Shown here piece by piece: positions 18,766 through 27,089 of a stretch of DNA of 49,897 bases. The position numbers were made by a program, and so were the translations under genes. Every line of letters starts with the position of its first letter. The first letter of the stretch is position 1. Origin of the DNA: Puniceicoccaceae bacterium (lineage in GTDB: Bacteria; Verrucomicrobiota; Verrucomicrobiia; Opitutales; Coraliomargaritaceae); contig PBYS01000100.1 in the NCBI GenBank assembly GCA_002729725.1, positions 1-49,897 of the forward strand. Reading direction: 5' to 3'. The notes beneath the pieces are model-generated. The model saw nothing but the letters and a program-made list of their open reading frames with translations, ran no database searches and was not told the DNA's origin.

Positions 18766-19533
18766 ATGAAATACATTCGTTCAGACGAAGAAATTCAATC
18801 GATCCGCGAAGCCTGCCAGGTCGCCGCGACGGTATTAAAGCGTCTAGTCGATACGGTGGAAGAGGGGATGACTACATACGATCTGGATCAGCTGGGTCGC
18901 AAAACTATCGAAGAGTTGGGGGCGGAAAGTGCCTGTTATGGTTACCGAGCTGGTAATCATGTCTTTCCTGCTTACACCTGTCTCTCTGTGAACGAGGAAA
19001 TTGTTCATGGAATCGGTACTATGCGTCGCACGATTCAGCCTGGAGATGTCGTTTCGATCGATGTTGTGGTACGCTATCGCGGTTATATTGGTGACAATGC
19101 CAACACGGTTCTAATTGAGCCAGTCGCGGATGCGAATGCAGCTTTGATTGAAGCCACACGCGAGTCGCTTGATTATGCAATTGGTTTTGCAAAAGCAGGC
19201 AATCGTGTCGGCGATATCTCCAATGCTGTCGAACGTTTCATCAAGCGCCATAATTATGGCATTGTTCGAGACTTCGTCGGCCATGGCGTGGGCACCACGA
19301 TGCATGAAGCACCGCAAATCCCAAACTATGGACGGCGTGGCAGTGGCGCACTGCTCAAGCCAGGCATGTGTCTCGCAATCGAGCCTATGATTAACATGGG
19401 CACAGGAAAAATCGAGATGCTCGACGATGGTTGGACCGCTGTGACAAAAGATCGTAAACCGTCTGCTCACTTCGAGCATACAGTCCTCGTGACCAACGGG
19501 GAACCGGAAATTTTAACAATTCCGCAGAATTAA
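18766..19533 (+). CDS. map: type I methionine aminopeptidase
   Basis: A 255-residue cytoplasmic enzyme that removes the initiator methionine. The dimetal ligands are recognisable: Asp in VSIDVVVRY, Asp in YIGDNANT, His in FVGHGVGTTMHE, Glu in AIEPMINMG and Glu in FEHTVLV. The conserved EEIVHGI histidine is present. It lies between secY and rpsM, a common location. rpsM starts only 75 bases after it, leaving no room for infA or rpmJ. Confidence 0.96.
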   Translation: MKYIRSDEEIQSIREACQVAATVLKRLVDTVEEGMTTYDLDQLGRKTIEELGAESACYGYRAGNHVFPAYTCLSVNEEIVHGIGTMRRTIQPGDVVSIDVVVRYRGYIGDNANTVLIEPVADANAALIEATRESLDYAIGFAKAGNRVGDISNAVERFIKRHNYGIVRDFVGHGVGTTMHEAPQIPNYGRRGSGALLKPGMCLAIEPMINMGTGKIEMLDDGWTAVTKDRKPSAHFEHTVLVTNGEPEILTIPQN

Positions 19534-19608
19534 CTTTTCAAACTAACTTAAATCACTATTTTACACCGTTTTCCCGCAATCCAGCGGGTGACCAACCATC
19601 TAAATATC

Positions 19609-19971
19609 ATGCCACGTATCCTTGGAGTCGATATCCCCGCAAATAAGAAGCTAGTCTACTCGCTTCGTTACATCTATGGCATCGGGCCAACACGCGCCGA
19701 AGCTATTGTTGCCGAATCTGGTTTCGATGCAGATCGCCGTGCCGGTGACCTGAGCGAAGAAGAGGTGAATCAGCTCGCATCGATCGTGGCCGACAAGCAG
19801 TTCGTCGTAGAAGGTGACCTTCGCCGTGAGCGCACTGCTAACTTGAAGCGTCTTTCTGCTATCCGCTGCGTGCGTGGTATGCGCCACATGCGTGGCTTGC
19901 CTGTTCGTGGTCAACGCACAAAAACTAATGCACGCACACGTAAAGGTGCGATCAAGCCGGTTCGCAAGTAA
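19609..19971 (+). CDS. rpsM: 30S ribosomal protein S13
   Basis: A 120-residue head protein of the small subunit. It begins MPRILGVDIPANKKLVYSL and has IYGIGPTRA, SAIRCVRGMRHMRGLPVRGQ and RTRKGAIKPVRK. The ATG at 19609 matches the family start; a GTG at 19588 is also in frame. A small hairpin (CCCGC 19573-19577 with GCGGG 19584-19588) lies just upstream, and no clear ribosome-binding site is visible. Confidence 0.97.
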   Translation: MPRILGVDIPANKKLVYSLRYIYGIGPTRAEAIVAESGFDADRRAGDLSEEEVNQLASIVADKQFVVEGDLRRERTANLKRLSAIRCVRGMRHMRGLPVRGQRTKTNARTRKGAIKPVRK

Positions 19972-20000
19972 CCGCCAATAACCTTTAAAAGGAATTTCCT

Positions 20001-20510
20001 ATGAGCGAAGAAGAAAACACATCTGTCGAAGAAGAAAAAGTAGTGGCTGCGGCCGCTACTGATGAAGCTGCCGAGCCTGAAAAGAAAAAGGAAGTCACCG
20101 CTGAGGATCTTCTTAAGAGTGATTTGGACGGGGTAAAAATTCGCCGTGCGAAGGGGAGTAAGAATATCACGACTGGTATCGTGAACGTACTCGCTACATT
20201 CAATAACACTAAAGTAACTTTCTGCGATGCGCGTGGTAACGTCATTTCCTGGTCCAGTGCCGGTAAGTGCAACTTCCGTGGCTCTCGCAAATCTACCGCC
20301 TACGCTGCGCAAGTCGTCACACAAGACGCAGGCCGCGTAGCCATGTCTCACGGCATGAAAGAAGTCGTTGTCAAGTTGAACGGCCCAGGTATGGGACGTG
20401 ACTCAGCTGTCCGCGCACTCCAATCTCTTGGCATGATCGTCACCGAAATCGTGGATGTGACTCCGGTCCCCCACAACGGTTGCCGCGCGCCTAAGCGTCG
20501 TCGTGTCTAA
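20001..20510 (+). CDS. rpsK: 30S ribosomal protein S11 with N-terminal extension
   Basis: A 169-residue platform protein of the small subunit. The S11 core runs from about residue 45 to the end, with [43 protein letters not shown] and [17 protein letters not shown]. The first 40 or so residues are an added, strongly charged extension rich in Glu, Ala and Lys (for example [20 protein letters not shown]). Normal S11 is about 129 residues. The extension is in frame, has the same codon style and begins 29 bases after rpsM with AAAGGA just upstream, so it is probably real. Confidence 0.95.
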   Translation: MSEEENTSVEEEKVVAAAATDEAAEPEKKKEVTAEDLLKSDLDGVKIRRAKGSKNITTGIVNVLATFNNTKVTFCDARGNVISWSSAGKCNFRGSRKSTAYAAQVVTQDAGRVAMSHGMKEVVVKLNGPGMGRDSAVRALQSLGMIVTEIVDVTPVPHNGCRAPKRRRV

Positions 20511-20569
20511 TGTGACTCTGCCACATAGACGCATATTAATTAGTTAGCAGATAATAAGGAAAATATAAC

Positions 20570-21178
20570 ATGGCCCGTTACACAGGACCCACTACTCGTA
20601 TCAATCGCCGTTTTGGTCAGGCTATCTTTGCCCCTACCAAGGCATTCGAACGTAAGCCACACCCTCCCGGTCAGCATGGCCCTCGCCTGCGCCGTAAATT
20701 CAGCGACTACGCAGTCGGCCTGAATGAGAAGCAAAAGCTTCGTTTCATGTATGGCATGACTGAGAAACAGTTCCGCCTTACTTTCGAAAAAGCAAAGGCA
20801 ACTCGTGGTGTAACAGGTGAAATTTTCCTTAAAATGCTAGAGTGCCGCCTCGATAGCGTCATCTATCGTTTGGGTTTTGCTAAATCTCGTGCCGCTGCAC
20901 GTCAGTTTGTTGGTCACGGTCACATCGCAGTGAACGGTATCAAAACGGACATCGCTAGTTTCATGGTTAAAGAAGGTGACGAAATTGAAGTGCGTGAGCG
21001 CACATCATCTCGTCAACTCGCAACACGTTGCATGGAAGAAAGCCAAGCGCGCACAGTTCCTGAGTGGTTGACACTTAATGCGGACGCGCTCAAGGCCACC
21101 GTTAATCGCCTGCCCTCTAGCGAGGAAACAGAAGAGTCGATTAACGTTCAATTGATCGTTGAATTCTACAGCCGTTAA
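20570..21178 (+). CDS. rpsD: 30S ribosomal protein S4
   Basis: A 202-residue primary 16S rRNA-binding protein. It starts MARYTGPTTRINRRFGQ and shows KPHPPGQHG, RLDSVIYRLGFAKSRAAARQ with the S4 domain (FVGHGHIAVNG) and the C-terminal LIVEFYSR. The N-terminal zinc-binding cysteines found in some S4 proteins are absent. It precedes rpoA. Confidence 0.97.
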   Translation: MARYTGPTTRINRRFGQAIFAPTKAFERKPHPPGQHGPRLRRKFSDYAVGLNEKQKLRFMYGMTEKQFRLTFEKAKATRGVTGEIFLKMLECRLDSVIYRLGFAKSRAAARQFVGHGHIAVNGIKTDIASFMVKEGDEIEVRERTSSRQLATRCMEESQARTVPEWLTLNADALKATVNRLPSSEETEESINVQLIVEFYSR

Positions 21179-21244
21179 TCCGGCTTTGTTCTTCGTATCA
21201 TTCGATTATCGCAATAATTGTAACCAGCTAGAGAAAAGTCCATT

Positions 21245-22246
21245 ATGCCAAAGCGCTTAGGAAAATTCGAACTTCCAAATCGTCTGTCCAAGGTTGAAGA
21301 AACCGCGACAGACACTTTCGCCACCTTTACAGCTGAGCCGTTTGAGACCGGTTACGGTCATACTATCGGCAATTCGCTGCGCCGTGTGCTTCTTAGCTCG
21401 ATCGAAGGTGCTTCGATCACATCGATCAAGATCGATGGTGTGCAACATGAGTTCCAAAGCATCGACGGTGTTGTTGAAGATGTCACCGACATCGTGCTCA
21501 ACCTTAAGAAGGTTCTTCTTGTTTCGGATTCTCGCGAGACTGTTACATTGCTGATCGATGTGAATCGTGATGGCAAGGTGACTGCTGGCGACATTCAAGA
21601 AGATGCTAACTTTAAGGTCATCAACCCAGATCAATTGATCTGCACACTTGATCGTCCACAGCGTTTCCTTGCGGAGCTCGAAGTCAAAGTTGGCCGCGGC
21701 TATTGCACAGGTGAAGATAACAAGAAAGAGGATCAACCTATTGGCGTGATCCCCATTGATTCGCTCTTCAGCCCAGTGCGTCTTGTTAAGTATTCTGTTG
21801 AAAACACCCGTGTGGGCCAATCAATGGATTACGATAAGCTGATCCTTGAAATCACTACAGACGGACGTGTGAGCCCAGATGATGCGCTCAAGCAGTGTGC
21901 TGCGATCCTGAAGCACCACCTCGAAGTATTCGAAGAAGTCTCCCAAGACGACATTGAGTTCGAAAGTGAAAGCAAGGAGATCAGCGAAGAGCAAAACCGC
22001 TTGCGCAAGCTTCTCAACATGAGCGTGAACGAAATCGAACTTTCTGTTCGTGCCGCGAACTGCCTCAACAATGCTAACATTACAACTGTTGGTGAGCTCG
22101 CTATGAAGTCCGAACAAGAGATGCTTAAGTATCGCAACTTCGGTAAAAAATCGCTCAACGAAATCAAGGATAAGCTCGAGCAACTTGGACTTTCCCTTGG
22201 TATGAAGATCGACGAACGCCTCCTTGAAAAGGGCAGCGAACTTTAA
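21245..22246 (+). CDS. rpoA: DNA-directed RNA polymerase subunit alpha
   Basis: A 333-residue assembly subunit. The N-terminal domain includes FETGYGHTIGNSLRRVLLSS and the dimer/assembly segment RVGQSMDYDKLILEITTDG. The C-terminal domain (about 255-325) carries ELSVRAANCLNNANITTVGEL and RNFGKKSLNEIKDKL, which contact UP elements and activators. Length and order are normal. Confidence 0.98.
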   Translation: MPKRLGKFELPNRLSKVEETATDTFATFTAEPFETGYGHTIGNSLRRVLLSSIEGASITSIKIDGVQHEFQSIDGVVEDVTDIVLNLKKVLLVSDSRETVTLLIDVNRDGKVTAGDIQEDANFKVINPDQLICTLDRPQRFLAELEVKVGRGYCTGEDNKKEDQPIGVIPIDSLFSPVRLVKYSVENTRVGQSMDYDKLILEITTDGRVSPDDALKQCAAILKHHLEVFEEVSQDDIEFESESKEISEEQNRLRKLLNMSVNEIELSVRAANCLNNANITTVGELAMKSEQEMLKYRNFGKKSLNEIKDKLEQLGLSLGMKIDERLLEKGSEL

Positions 22247-22289
22247 TCGCTCACTTTTCCATCCCCTTTAGTAGAAAGAAATTTAGACA

Positions 22290-22853
22290 ATGCGTCACAA
22301 TAAGAGAAAACATAAACTCGGCGTTTCCGGGCCACACCGTTCTGCAATGATGGGCAATCTCGCGACTGCTCTCATTACACACGGCCGCATCGAAACGACA
22401 TTATCCAAGGCACGTGCCCTTCGCCCCTTTATCGAGAAGATCATTACGCTCGCTAAGAAAGCTGAAAAGGCCAACGACGCTGCTCGTAAGCTTCACTACC
22501 GTCGTCTCGCGATCTCTCGCGTTCGCGATAAAAAGGCTGTTGCTAAGCTTTTCGACGAACTTGTTACTGAGTTCACAGAGCGCAATGGCGGTTACACTCG
22601 TATCTACAAGCTAGGTCAACGTATCGGTGATGCGGCTGAAATGGCTCTGATCGAGTTCGTAGACGGCAACGACGAAGGCTACAACCCTAAGCCAAAGAAG
22701 AAGGCTGCTAAAAAAGCGACTAAGAAAGCCGCCAAAAAGGCTGCTAAAAAGGCGACTAAGAAGGTAGCCGAAGAAGCACCTGCCGAGGAAGCACCTGCCG
22801 AGGAGGCACCTGCGACTGAAGAAGCGCCTGCTGAAGAAAAGAAAGACGCGTAA
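22290..22853 (+). CDS. rplQ: 50S ribosomal protein L17 with long C-terminal tail
   Basis: A 187-residue protein near the exit tunnel. The core (1-128) is typical: MRHNKRKHKLGVSGPHRSAM, NLATALITHGRIETTL and GGYTRIYKLGQRIGDAAEMAL. Beyond it is a two-part tail: a basic KKAA/KKAT repeat (about 135-159) and an acidic EEAPA repeat (about 161-187). Standard L17 ends near residue 120-127. The tail resembles histone-H1-like or linker sequences. It is the last gene before a strong terminator. Confidence 0.95.
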   Translation: MRHNKRKHKLGVSGPHRSAMMGNLATALITHGRIETTLSKARALRPFIEKIITLAKKAEKANDAARKLHYRRLAISRVRDKKAVAKLFDELVTEFTERNGGYTRIYKLGQRIGDAAEMALIEFVDGNDEGYNPKPKKKAAKKATKKAAKKAAKKATKKVAEEAPAEEAPAEEAPATEEAPAEEKKDA

Positions 22854-22880
22854 GCGCCTCTCAATACTCTTTTAATCAAA

Positions 22881-22909
22881 GCCCGTTCTCTAAGAGAACG
22901 GGCTTTTTT
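22881..22909 (+). terminator. Rho-independent terminator of the ribosomal protein run
   Basis: GCCCGTTCTC (22881-22890) and GAGAACGGGC (22894-22903) form a perfect 10-bp stem with a TAA loop, followed by a run of T. Confidence 0.97.
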
Positions 22910-22914
22910 TTGTG

Positions 22915-22956
22915 AAACTGTTGGGGTCCCGCCTTTAGGCGGGACTCCAACAGTTT
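22915..22956. repeat. REP-like palindrome with CCGCCTTTAGGCGG core
   Basis: A nearly perfect hairpin of about 20 bp (one G-T pair) centred on 22935/22936, with inner arms GGTCCCGCCT and AGGCGGGACT. The same core with flanking GGAGT occurs twice, inverted, at 26978-27052. It directly follows the rplQ terminator and may act as a backup terminator, but the shared core makes a dispersed repeat more likely. Confidence 0.75.
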
Positions 22957-22997
22957 TCTTCCTCGCCGAAACCGTATCAAAAATTTTTAATCCAGCC

Positions 22998-23990
22998 ATG
23001 CACGCACCTATCTCTAGCAACACCGCCGATTTCATTCATCGTCTTCCTAAGACTGAAACCCACCTGCATATCGAGGGCGCGTTGCCGTATCAATTACTCC
23101 AGCAATTGGATCCAGAGCGCTTCAATCAAGCTCAAGCGTGTTGGGCCTCTGATTTTAAATGGAAGTGCTTTGAAGATTTCGAAGCGCACTTAATCGAGCA
23201 TGCCATGCACTGGTTTACTTCACCAGAGCGCTACCATGAGGCGGCGAAGGTGATTTTTGCCGGCCATCTCGCACAGAACGTGCGCTATGTAGAGACTTCC
23301 TTTCACGCGGGCATGATCGAATTCCTTGGCCTACCAGGACCGGAAATTGTCAATGCGATTCGCTCGGCCGCACCTGCGGGCCTAGAGGTACGTGTCTTTA
23401 TGGGAATGGCCCGTAACAGCTATAGCGAGATTCTCGCCCCCGTGCTAGAGAACTGTGTCACTTGGGAGGGGCTCTCGGGGATCGACCTGCATGGTGTTGA
23501 GTATTTGCCTCTGGAGGCCTGGACGCCTAAGCTATGGGAAAGGGCGCGTGCGCATGGGCTTGAGACCAAGGCGCATGCGGGTGAGTTTGGGCCTGCCGCG
23601 CATGTGCGCGAAGCGATCGAAGTGCTCGGCTCCAAGCGGATTCAGCATGGTATTCGCGCCATCGAAGACGAGGCTGTGCTTGAACTCGCGATTGAGAGTG
23701 GGGCGACTTTTGACGTGTGCCCGATCAGCAATGTCAAACTCGATGTGGTGGACACATTGGAACAACACCCCATCCGTCAGTTCTTCGATCGCGGCTTGCG
23801 CTGCACCATCAGCACCGATGATCCTTTCTCATTCGGTAATACTGTCGAAGACGAATATACGGCACTCAGTGCGGGACTCAATTTTACTCATGCCGAATTA
23901 AAGCAGTTGGCGACGAATGGCTTTGAAGTCGCCCTGGTGGATGATGCCACCAGGGCTAAATGGATTGCCGAAGTCGAGGCATGCGTCTAG
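22998..23990 (+). CDS. adenosine deaminase-family metal-dependent deaminase
   Basis: A 330-residue TIM-barrel hydrolase of the amidohydrolase superfamily, adenosine/adenine deaminase branch. Zinc ligands are visible as THLHIEGAL (HxH), the His in KAHAGEFG, and the Asp in STDDPFSFG. The catalytic Glu is in HAGE and a further His is in IQHGI. The substrate may be adenosine, adenine or a related 6-aminopurine compound; sequence motifs alone do not decide. The ATG at 22998 starts 41 bases after the REP-like palindrome. It is probably a separate transcription unit from the ribosomal genes. A 286-base gap follows. Confidence 0.8.
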   Translation: MHAPISSNTADFIHRLPKTETHLHIEGALPYQLLQQLDPERFNQAQACWASDFKWKCFEDFEAHLIEHAMHWFTSPERYHEAAKVIFAGHLAQNVRYVETSFHAGMIEFLGLPGPEIVNAIRSAAPAGLEVRVFMGMARNSYSEILAPVLENCVTWEGLSGIDLHGVEYLPLEAWTPKLWERARAHGLETKAHAGEFGPAAHVREAIEVLGSKRIQHGIRAIEDEAVLELAIESGATFDVCPISNVKLDVVDTLEQHPIRQFFDRGLRCTISTDDPFSFGNTVEDEYTALSAGLNFTHAELKQLATNGFEVALVDDATRAKWIAEVEACV

Positions 23991-24276
23991 TGGGGCCCGT
24001 GGCTTAGGAAGCGACGGAGTCGCCGTGAGTTAGACCTGTGCTTCGGTGTCATGACGGCGCAGCACTTGTTCGCACTGGGCGCGCTGAATTGTGAGTAAGT
24101 GTTGCAATAACTTCGTTAATTTCTCCCTGATAATGGCTTATGGATCATGTTTTGCGCGCCTAATTGTGAATAACTTTTTCTGCCCTTGCGAGTGCTGGTG
24201 GGCTGGTGTCGGACTGAGTTGCGAAATTTCCTTTTTGTGGCTTTGACCTTGGCGTGTAAATGGTTCGCATTGTTGC
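23991..24276. other. intergenic region before the M29 aminopeptidase
   Basis: No gene is supported in these 286 bases. A short stem GCGAC (24011-24015) with GTCGC (24019-24023) is present. Two sequences resemble single DnaA boxes on the minus strand near 24090 and 24165, which are too few to suggest an origin. Confidence 0.4.
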
Positions 24277-25389
24277 ATGGAACCAAACTTTTCTAAACTG
24301 GCCGGCGTATTGACTGGCTTCTCTACGAATTTGCAAAAGGGGGAGCGAGTTTTGATCGACGCCTTCGACATTCCAGAAGCCATGGTGGTGGCGCTGGTGC
24401 GTGCGGCGCGTGAGCGCGGGGCGGTGCCTTTTGTCAATGTGCAGAACGCACGTATTAATCGAGAGTTGATCAATGGCCTCGATGTCGAACAATTCGAGAC
24501 ACAGGCAACTTGGGAGCTTGACCGTATGCAAAAAATGGATGCCTACATCGCGGTACGTGGGTCCGACAATATTTTTGAAATGTCGGATGTGGACCCTGCC
24601 AAGGTGGGGCGCGTGATGAAGGCAATGAAGGCCGTGCTCGATTACCGTGTGAACAAGACTAAATGGGTGATTCTTCGCTGGCCTACGCCAGCGATGGCGC
24701 AGCAAGCCATGATGAGCACCGAGAGTTTCGAAGACTTCTTTTTCCGCGTCTGCACGCAGGATTACAGCCGCATGACTGAGGGCATGGCCGCCCTTGAGGC
24801 ACTCATGACTGCGACCGATCGTGTCGAGCTGAAGGGCCCGAATACCGATCTGCGCTTTTCGATCAAGGGCATCAACGCAGTGGCTTGTGGTGGCACGCAC
24901 AATATTCCCGATGGCGAAGTGTTCTCCTGCCCAGTAAAAGATTCTGTGGAGGGTGAGATCACTTATAATGCGCCCACCGTCTATCAAGGCACCTCTTTCG
25001 ACCGCATTCATCTCAAGTTTGAAAAGGGCAAAATCGTGCATGCCGACGGCACCAATCCTACGCGACTGAATGAAATTTTGGATTCTGATGCAGGTGCACG
25101 TTACATTGGAGAGTTCGCGATCGGGTTCAATCCACACATTCTGGAGCCCATGCGCGACATCCTCTTTGATGAGAAGATTGCCGGCTCTTTCCACTTTACC
25201 CCAGGGCAAGCTTACGAGGAAGCCGACAATGGCAATCGCTCGCAAGTGCACTGGGATATGGTGCAGATCCAGCGTCCCGAATACGGCGGCGGCGAGATTT
25301 GGTTCGATGGCGAGCTGATCCGTAAGGATGGTCTCTTCGTTAAAGAGGAGCTTAAGAGGTTGAACCCTGAGTATTTGCTCGGTTCCTAA
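24277..25389 (+). CDS. M29-family metallo-aminopeptidase
   Basis: A 370-residue cytoplasmic peptidase of the thermophilic aminopeptidase (AmpS/aminopeptidase T) family, which removes N-terminal residues using a dimetal centre. Expected ligand motifs are seen: Glu in NIPDGEVF (about 214), Glu in YIGEFAIG (about 278), His in SFHFTPG (about 305), and His-Asp in SQVHWDMV (about 323-325). The segment [20 protein letters not shown] is characteristic. Length is normal for M29 (about 360-415). The ATG at 24277 fits the family start. dnaX follows after 50 bases on the same strand. Confidence 0.9.
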   Translation: MEPNFSKLAGVLTGFSTNLQKGERVLIDAFDIPEAMVVALVRAARERGAVPFVNVQNARINRELINGLDVEQFETQATWELDRMQKMDAYIAVRGSDNIFEMSDVDPAKVGRVMKAMKAVLDYRVNKTKWVILRWPTPAMAQQAMMSTESFEDFFFRVCTQDYSRMTEGMAALEALMTATDRVELKGPNTDLRFSIKGINAVACGGTHNIPDGEVFSCPVKDSVEGEITYNAPTVYQGTSFDRIHLKFEKGKIVHADGTNPTRLNEILDSDAGARYIGEFAIGFNPHILEPMRDILFDEKIAGSFHFTPGQAYEEADNGNRSQVHWDMVQIQRPEYGGGEIWFDGELIRKDGLFVKEELKRLNPEYLLGS

Positions 25390-25439
25390 AAAAGTCACTT
25401 GCAAGATGCCCCGGTTCAGAGCTTCTTGGAGACATTAAG

Positions 25440-26582
25440 ATGGAAAAAGGTTATCAAGTTATCGCGCGCCGCTGGCGTCCTAAGCAATTCAGTGAATTGG
25501 TGGGGCAGGATCACATCGTGCGCACCTTGAGTAATGCCATCGAGAGCAAACGTATTGCGCACGCCTACCTCTTTGTGGGGCCGCGTGGCACGGGTAAGAC
25601 CAGTACTGCTCGTTTGTTTGCCAAAGCGCTCAATGCCGAGGGAGGGCCGAGCGCCACTCCGGACAATGAGTCCGAGACCAGTCAGGCCATTATGAATGGT
25701 TCCTGCATGGATGTGATCGAGATCGATGGTGCGTCCAATAATAGTGTCGAGCAAGTGCGCAGCCTGCGTGAAGAGTGCCAATTCGCACCGGCCCAGTGCA
25801 CCTATAAGATCTACATCATCGACGAGGTGCACATGCTCTCGACGGCTGCGTTCAATGCTTTGTTGAAAACTCTGGAAGAGCCGCCCGAGCATGTGAAGTT
25901 CTTCTTTGCCACTACCGAGGCGCACAAGGTGCTGCCTACCATCGTCTCGCGCTGTCAACGCTTTGAGTTTCGCCCGATTTCGGACGATGTCATCGTCGGC
26001 AAACTGACCGAAATCTGTAAGTCCGAGGAGATTCAGGTCGAGGCGGCTGCCTTGGCATCCATTGCTCGCCTCGCCAATGGTGGGATGCGCGATGCGCAAT
26101 CGATTCTGGATCAAATGATTTCTTTTTGTGGCAGCGACATCAAAGAGGGCGATGTGCTCGACGTCTATGGCCTGGTTTCGGATGAGCGGATCGCCAAGCT
26201 TGCGCAAGCGCTGGCTGCGCTCGATTACGCGGCGATTATTGCCGCGGTGGATGAATTTGCCGTCGAAGGGCGCGACCTCTTTCGTATCTTGATCGACCTC
26301 GAAGCACATGGGCGTGAAGCCTTGTTGGATGCTATCCAAAATGGTGGTAGTACGACTAAGCTGGGTGGCGAAATGAGCACTGAGTCGATCATGCGCATGT
26401 TGGATGCCTTGCACCGAGGTGAAGCGTCTGTGCAGAAGGGCCTTTCCGAGAAAGTGAATTTCGAAGTCGTGCTCTTGAAAGCAGCTGAAGAGTCTCGCTC
26501 GCGCGCGATTGACAGCTTGATCAAGCAAGTCGCCGCCGCGGGGGGCGGGACCGGCGATGCCGGCGAAAAAAAAAAGCCCTAG
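25440..26582 (+). CDS. dnaX: DNA polymerase III subunit gamma/tau, zero-frame (gamma-like) product
   Basis: A 380-residue AAA+ clamp-loader subunit. Walker A GPRGTGKT is at 47-54, Walker B IIDEVH at 126-131, and the SRC arginine-finger motif at 170-172. Domain II is followed by domain III up to about 360. The zinc module normally inserted after Walker A has lost all four cysteines: the segment at 64-82 begins LNAEGG where LNCE is usual. The frame ends E-K-K-K-P-stop directly on a run of ten A. The same protein continues in the -1 frame to 26929, so this product would be the short form and the shifted one the tau-like form. The ATG at 25440 fits [14 protein letters not shown]. Confidence 0.95.
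   Translation: MEKGYQVIARRWRPKQFSELVGQDHIVRTLSNAIESKRIAHAYLFVGPRGTGKTSTARLFAKALNAEGGPSATPDNESETSQAIMNGSCMDVIEIDGASNNSVEQVRSLREECQFAPAQCTYKIYIIDEVHMLSTAAFNALLKTLEEPPEHVKFFFATTEAHKVLPTIVSRCQRFEFRPISDDVIVGKLTEICKSEEIQVEAAALASIARLANGGMRDAQSILDQMISFCGSDIKEGDVLDVYGLVSDERIAKLAQALAALDYAAIIAAVDEFAVEGRDLFRILIDLEAHGREALLDAIQNGGSTTKLGGEMSTESIMRMLDALHRGEASVQKGLSEKVNFEVVLLKAAEESRSRAIDSLIKQVAAAGGGTGDAGEKKKP
26566..26576 (+). promoter_or_regulatory. A10 slippery site for -1 frameshift or transcriptional slippage in dnaX
   Basis: Ten consecutive A (26566-26575) are followed by G. The zero-frame codons are GAA AAA AAA AAG CCC TAG, so the phased heptamer A-AAA-AAG, the same as in E. coli dnaX, is present. The stop lies one codon after it. 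A G-rich stretch (26540-26549) lies upstream. A stem (26606-26611 with 26625-26630) is about 30 bases downstream, which is far for a ribosomal stimulator, so polymerase slippage is as likely. Confidence 0.7.
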
Positions 26583-26929
26583 TGATTCCCGCAGCTGATG
26601 TGACTGCGCCCACCTCTGCTGGCGGGGCGCTGCATGCGGCAGGCGGCTCCGGGGCGACAGATGCTGAAGGGAATCCTGCCGATTTATTGACGGCTGCGCT
26701 CAATGGCGAGGTGACTGCCGAGGAGTTAGAAGCTGTGGACCAGGCGCTCGATTCGATGATGCTGGGGGAGGCGGCCGCCGTGTCCAAACTCGTAAAAGGA
26801 AAGCCGCTCTTAAGCGTGGAAGAAGCCGGCTCTAAGCTCAGTCCCGAAATTATAAAAGCCCTTGCAGAAAAGTTTAAAGGCAGCCTCACCCAGGTCCGCC
26901 ACATGGATGAGCAAGATAAGATGTTCTAG
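26576..26929 (+). CDS. dnaX: DnaX tau-like C-terminal extension in the -1 frame
   Basis: After a -1 slip on A10 the reading frame continues for 117 codons, giving a product of about 496 residues. The added part has an Ala/Gly/Thr-rich linker and then a more ordered C-terminus ([20 protein letters not shown] to MDEQDKMF). It has no good start of its own: the first GTG (26582) overlaps the dnaX stop and lacks a ribosome-binding site. In E. coli the zero frame makes long tau and the shift makes short gamma; here it is the reverse. A single missing A in the sequence would also produce this picture, so raw-read support at the homopolymer matters. Confidence 0.7.
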   Translation, partial: ALVIPAADVTAPTSAGGALHAAGGSGATDAEGNPADLLTAALNGEVTAEELEAVDQALDSMMLGEAAAVSKLVKGKPLLSVEEAGSKLSPEIIKALAEKFKGSLTQVRHMDEQDKMF

Positions 26930-26977
26930 CCGCGAGTCTGTCCGGCTAGATCGATAGTCACTCAGAGTCGTCTGAGA

Positions 26978-27052
26978 GTTGGAGTTCCGCCTTTAGGCGG
27001 CCGCACCTCTTCGGCCCAGCACACTGCAACCGCCTAAAGGCGGGACTCCAGC
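26978..27052. repeat. REPIN-like inverted pair of REP palindromes
   Basis: The left arm (26978-27000) contains GGAGTTCCGCCTTTAGGCGG. The right arm (27030-27052) is its inverse with one change (CCGCCTAAAGGCGGGACTCC). A 29-base spacer separates them. Each arm contains its own CCGCC..GGCGG hairpin, the same core as at 22915-22956. The pair lies between convergent dnaX and rseP and could also end both transcripts. Confidence 0.8.
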
Positions 27053-27089
27053 CCTGCTTGACGATTGGAGGGCTCGGTGCGCTTATTGT

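Noticed and set aside
24080..24175. Two DnaA-box-like sequences suggesting a replication origin near dnaX
   Set aside because: Only two imperfect boxes, no AT-rich unwinding element recognised and no dnaA or dnaN nearby.
24160..25404. Long open reading frame (414 codons) on the minus strand opposite the M29 aminopeptidase
   Set aside because: The plus-strand frame has all M29 motifs. The antisense product has no recognisable domain and follows the codon bias of the opposite strand.
25416..26528. Long open reading frame (370 codons) on the minus strand opposite dnaX
   Set aside because: Antisense shadow of a clear AAA+ gene; no motif, no ribosome-binding site.
26582..26929. Independent 115-residue gene after dnaX starting at GTG
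   Set aside because: It has no ribosome-binding site, overlaps the dnaX stop and is in exactly the -1 frame of an A10 run, so it is better read as the tau-like extension.
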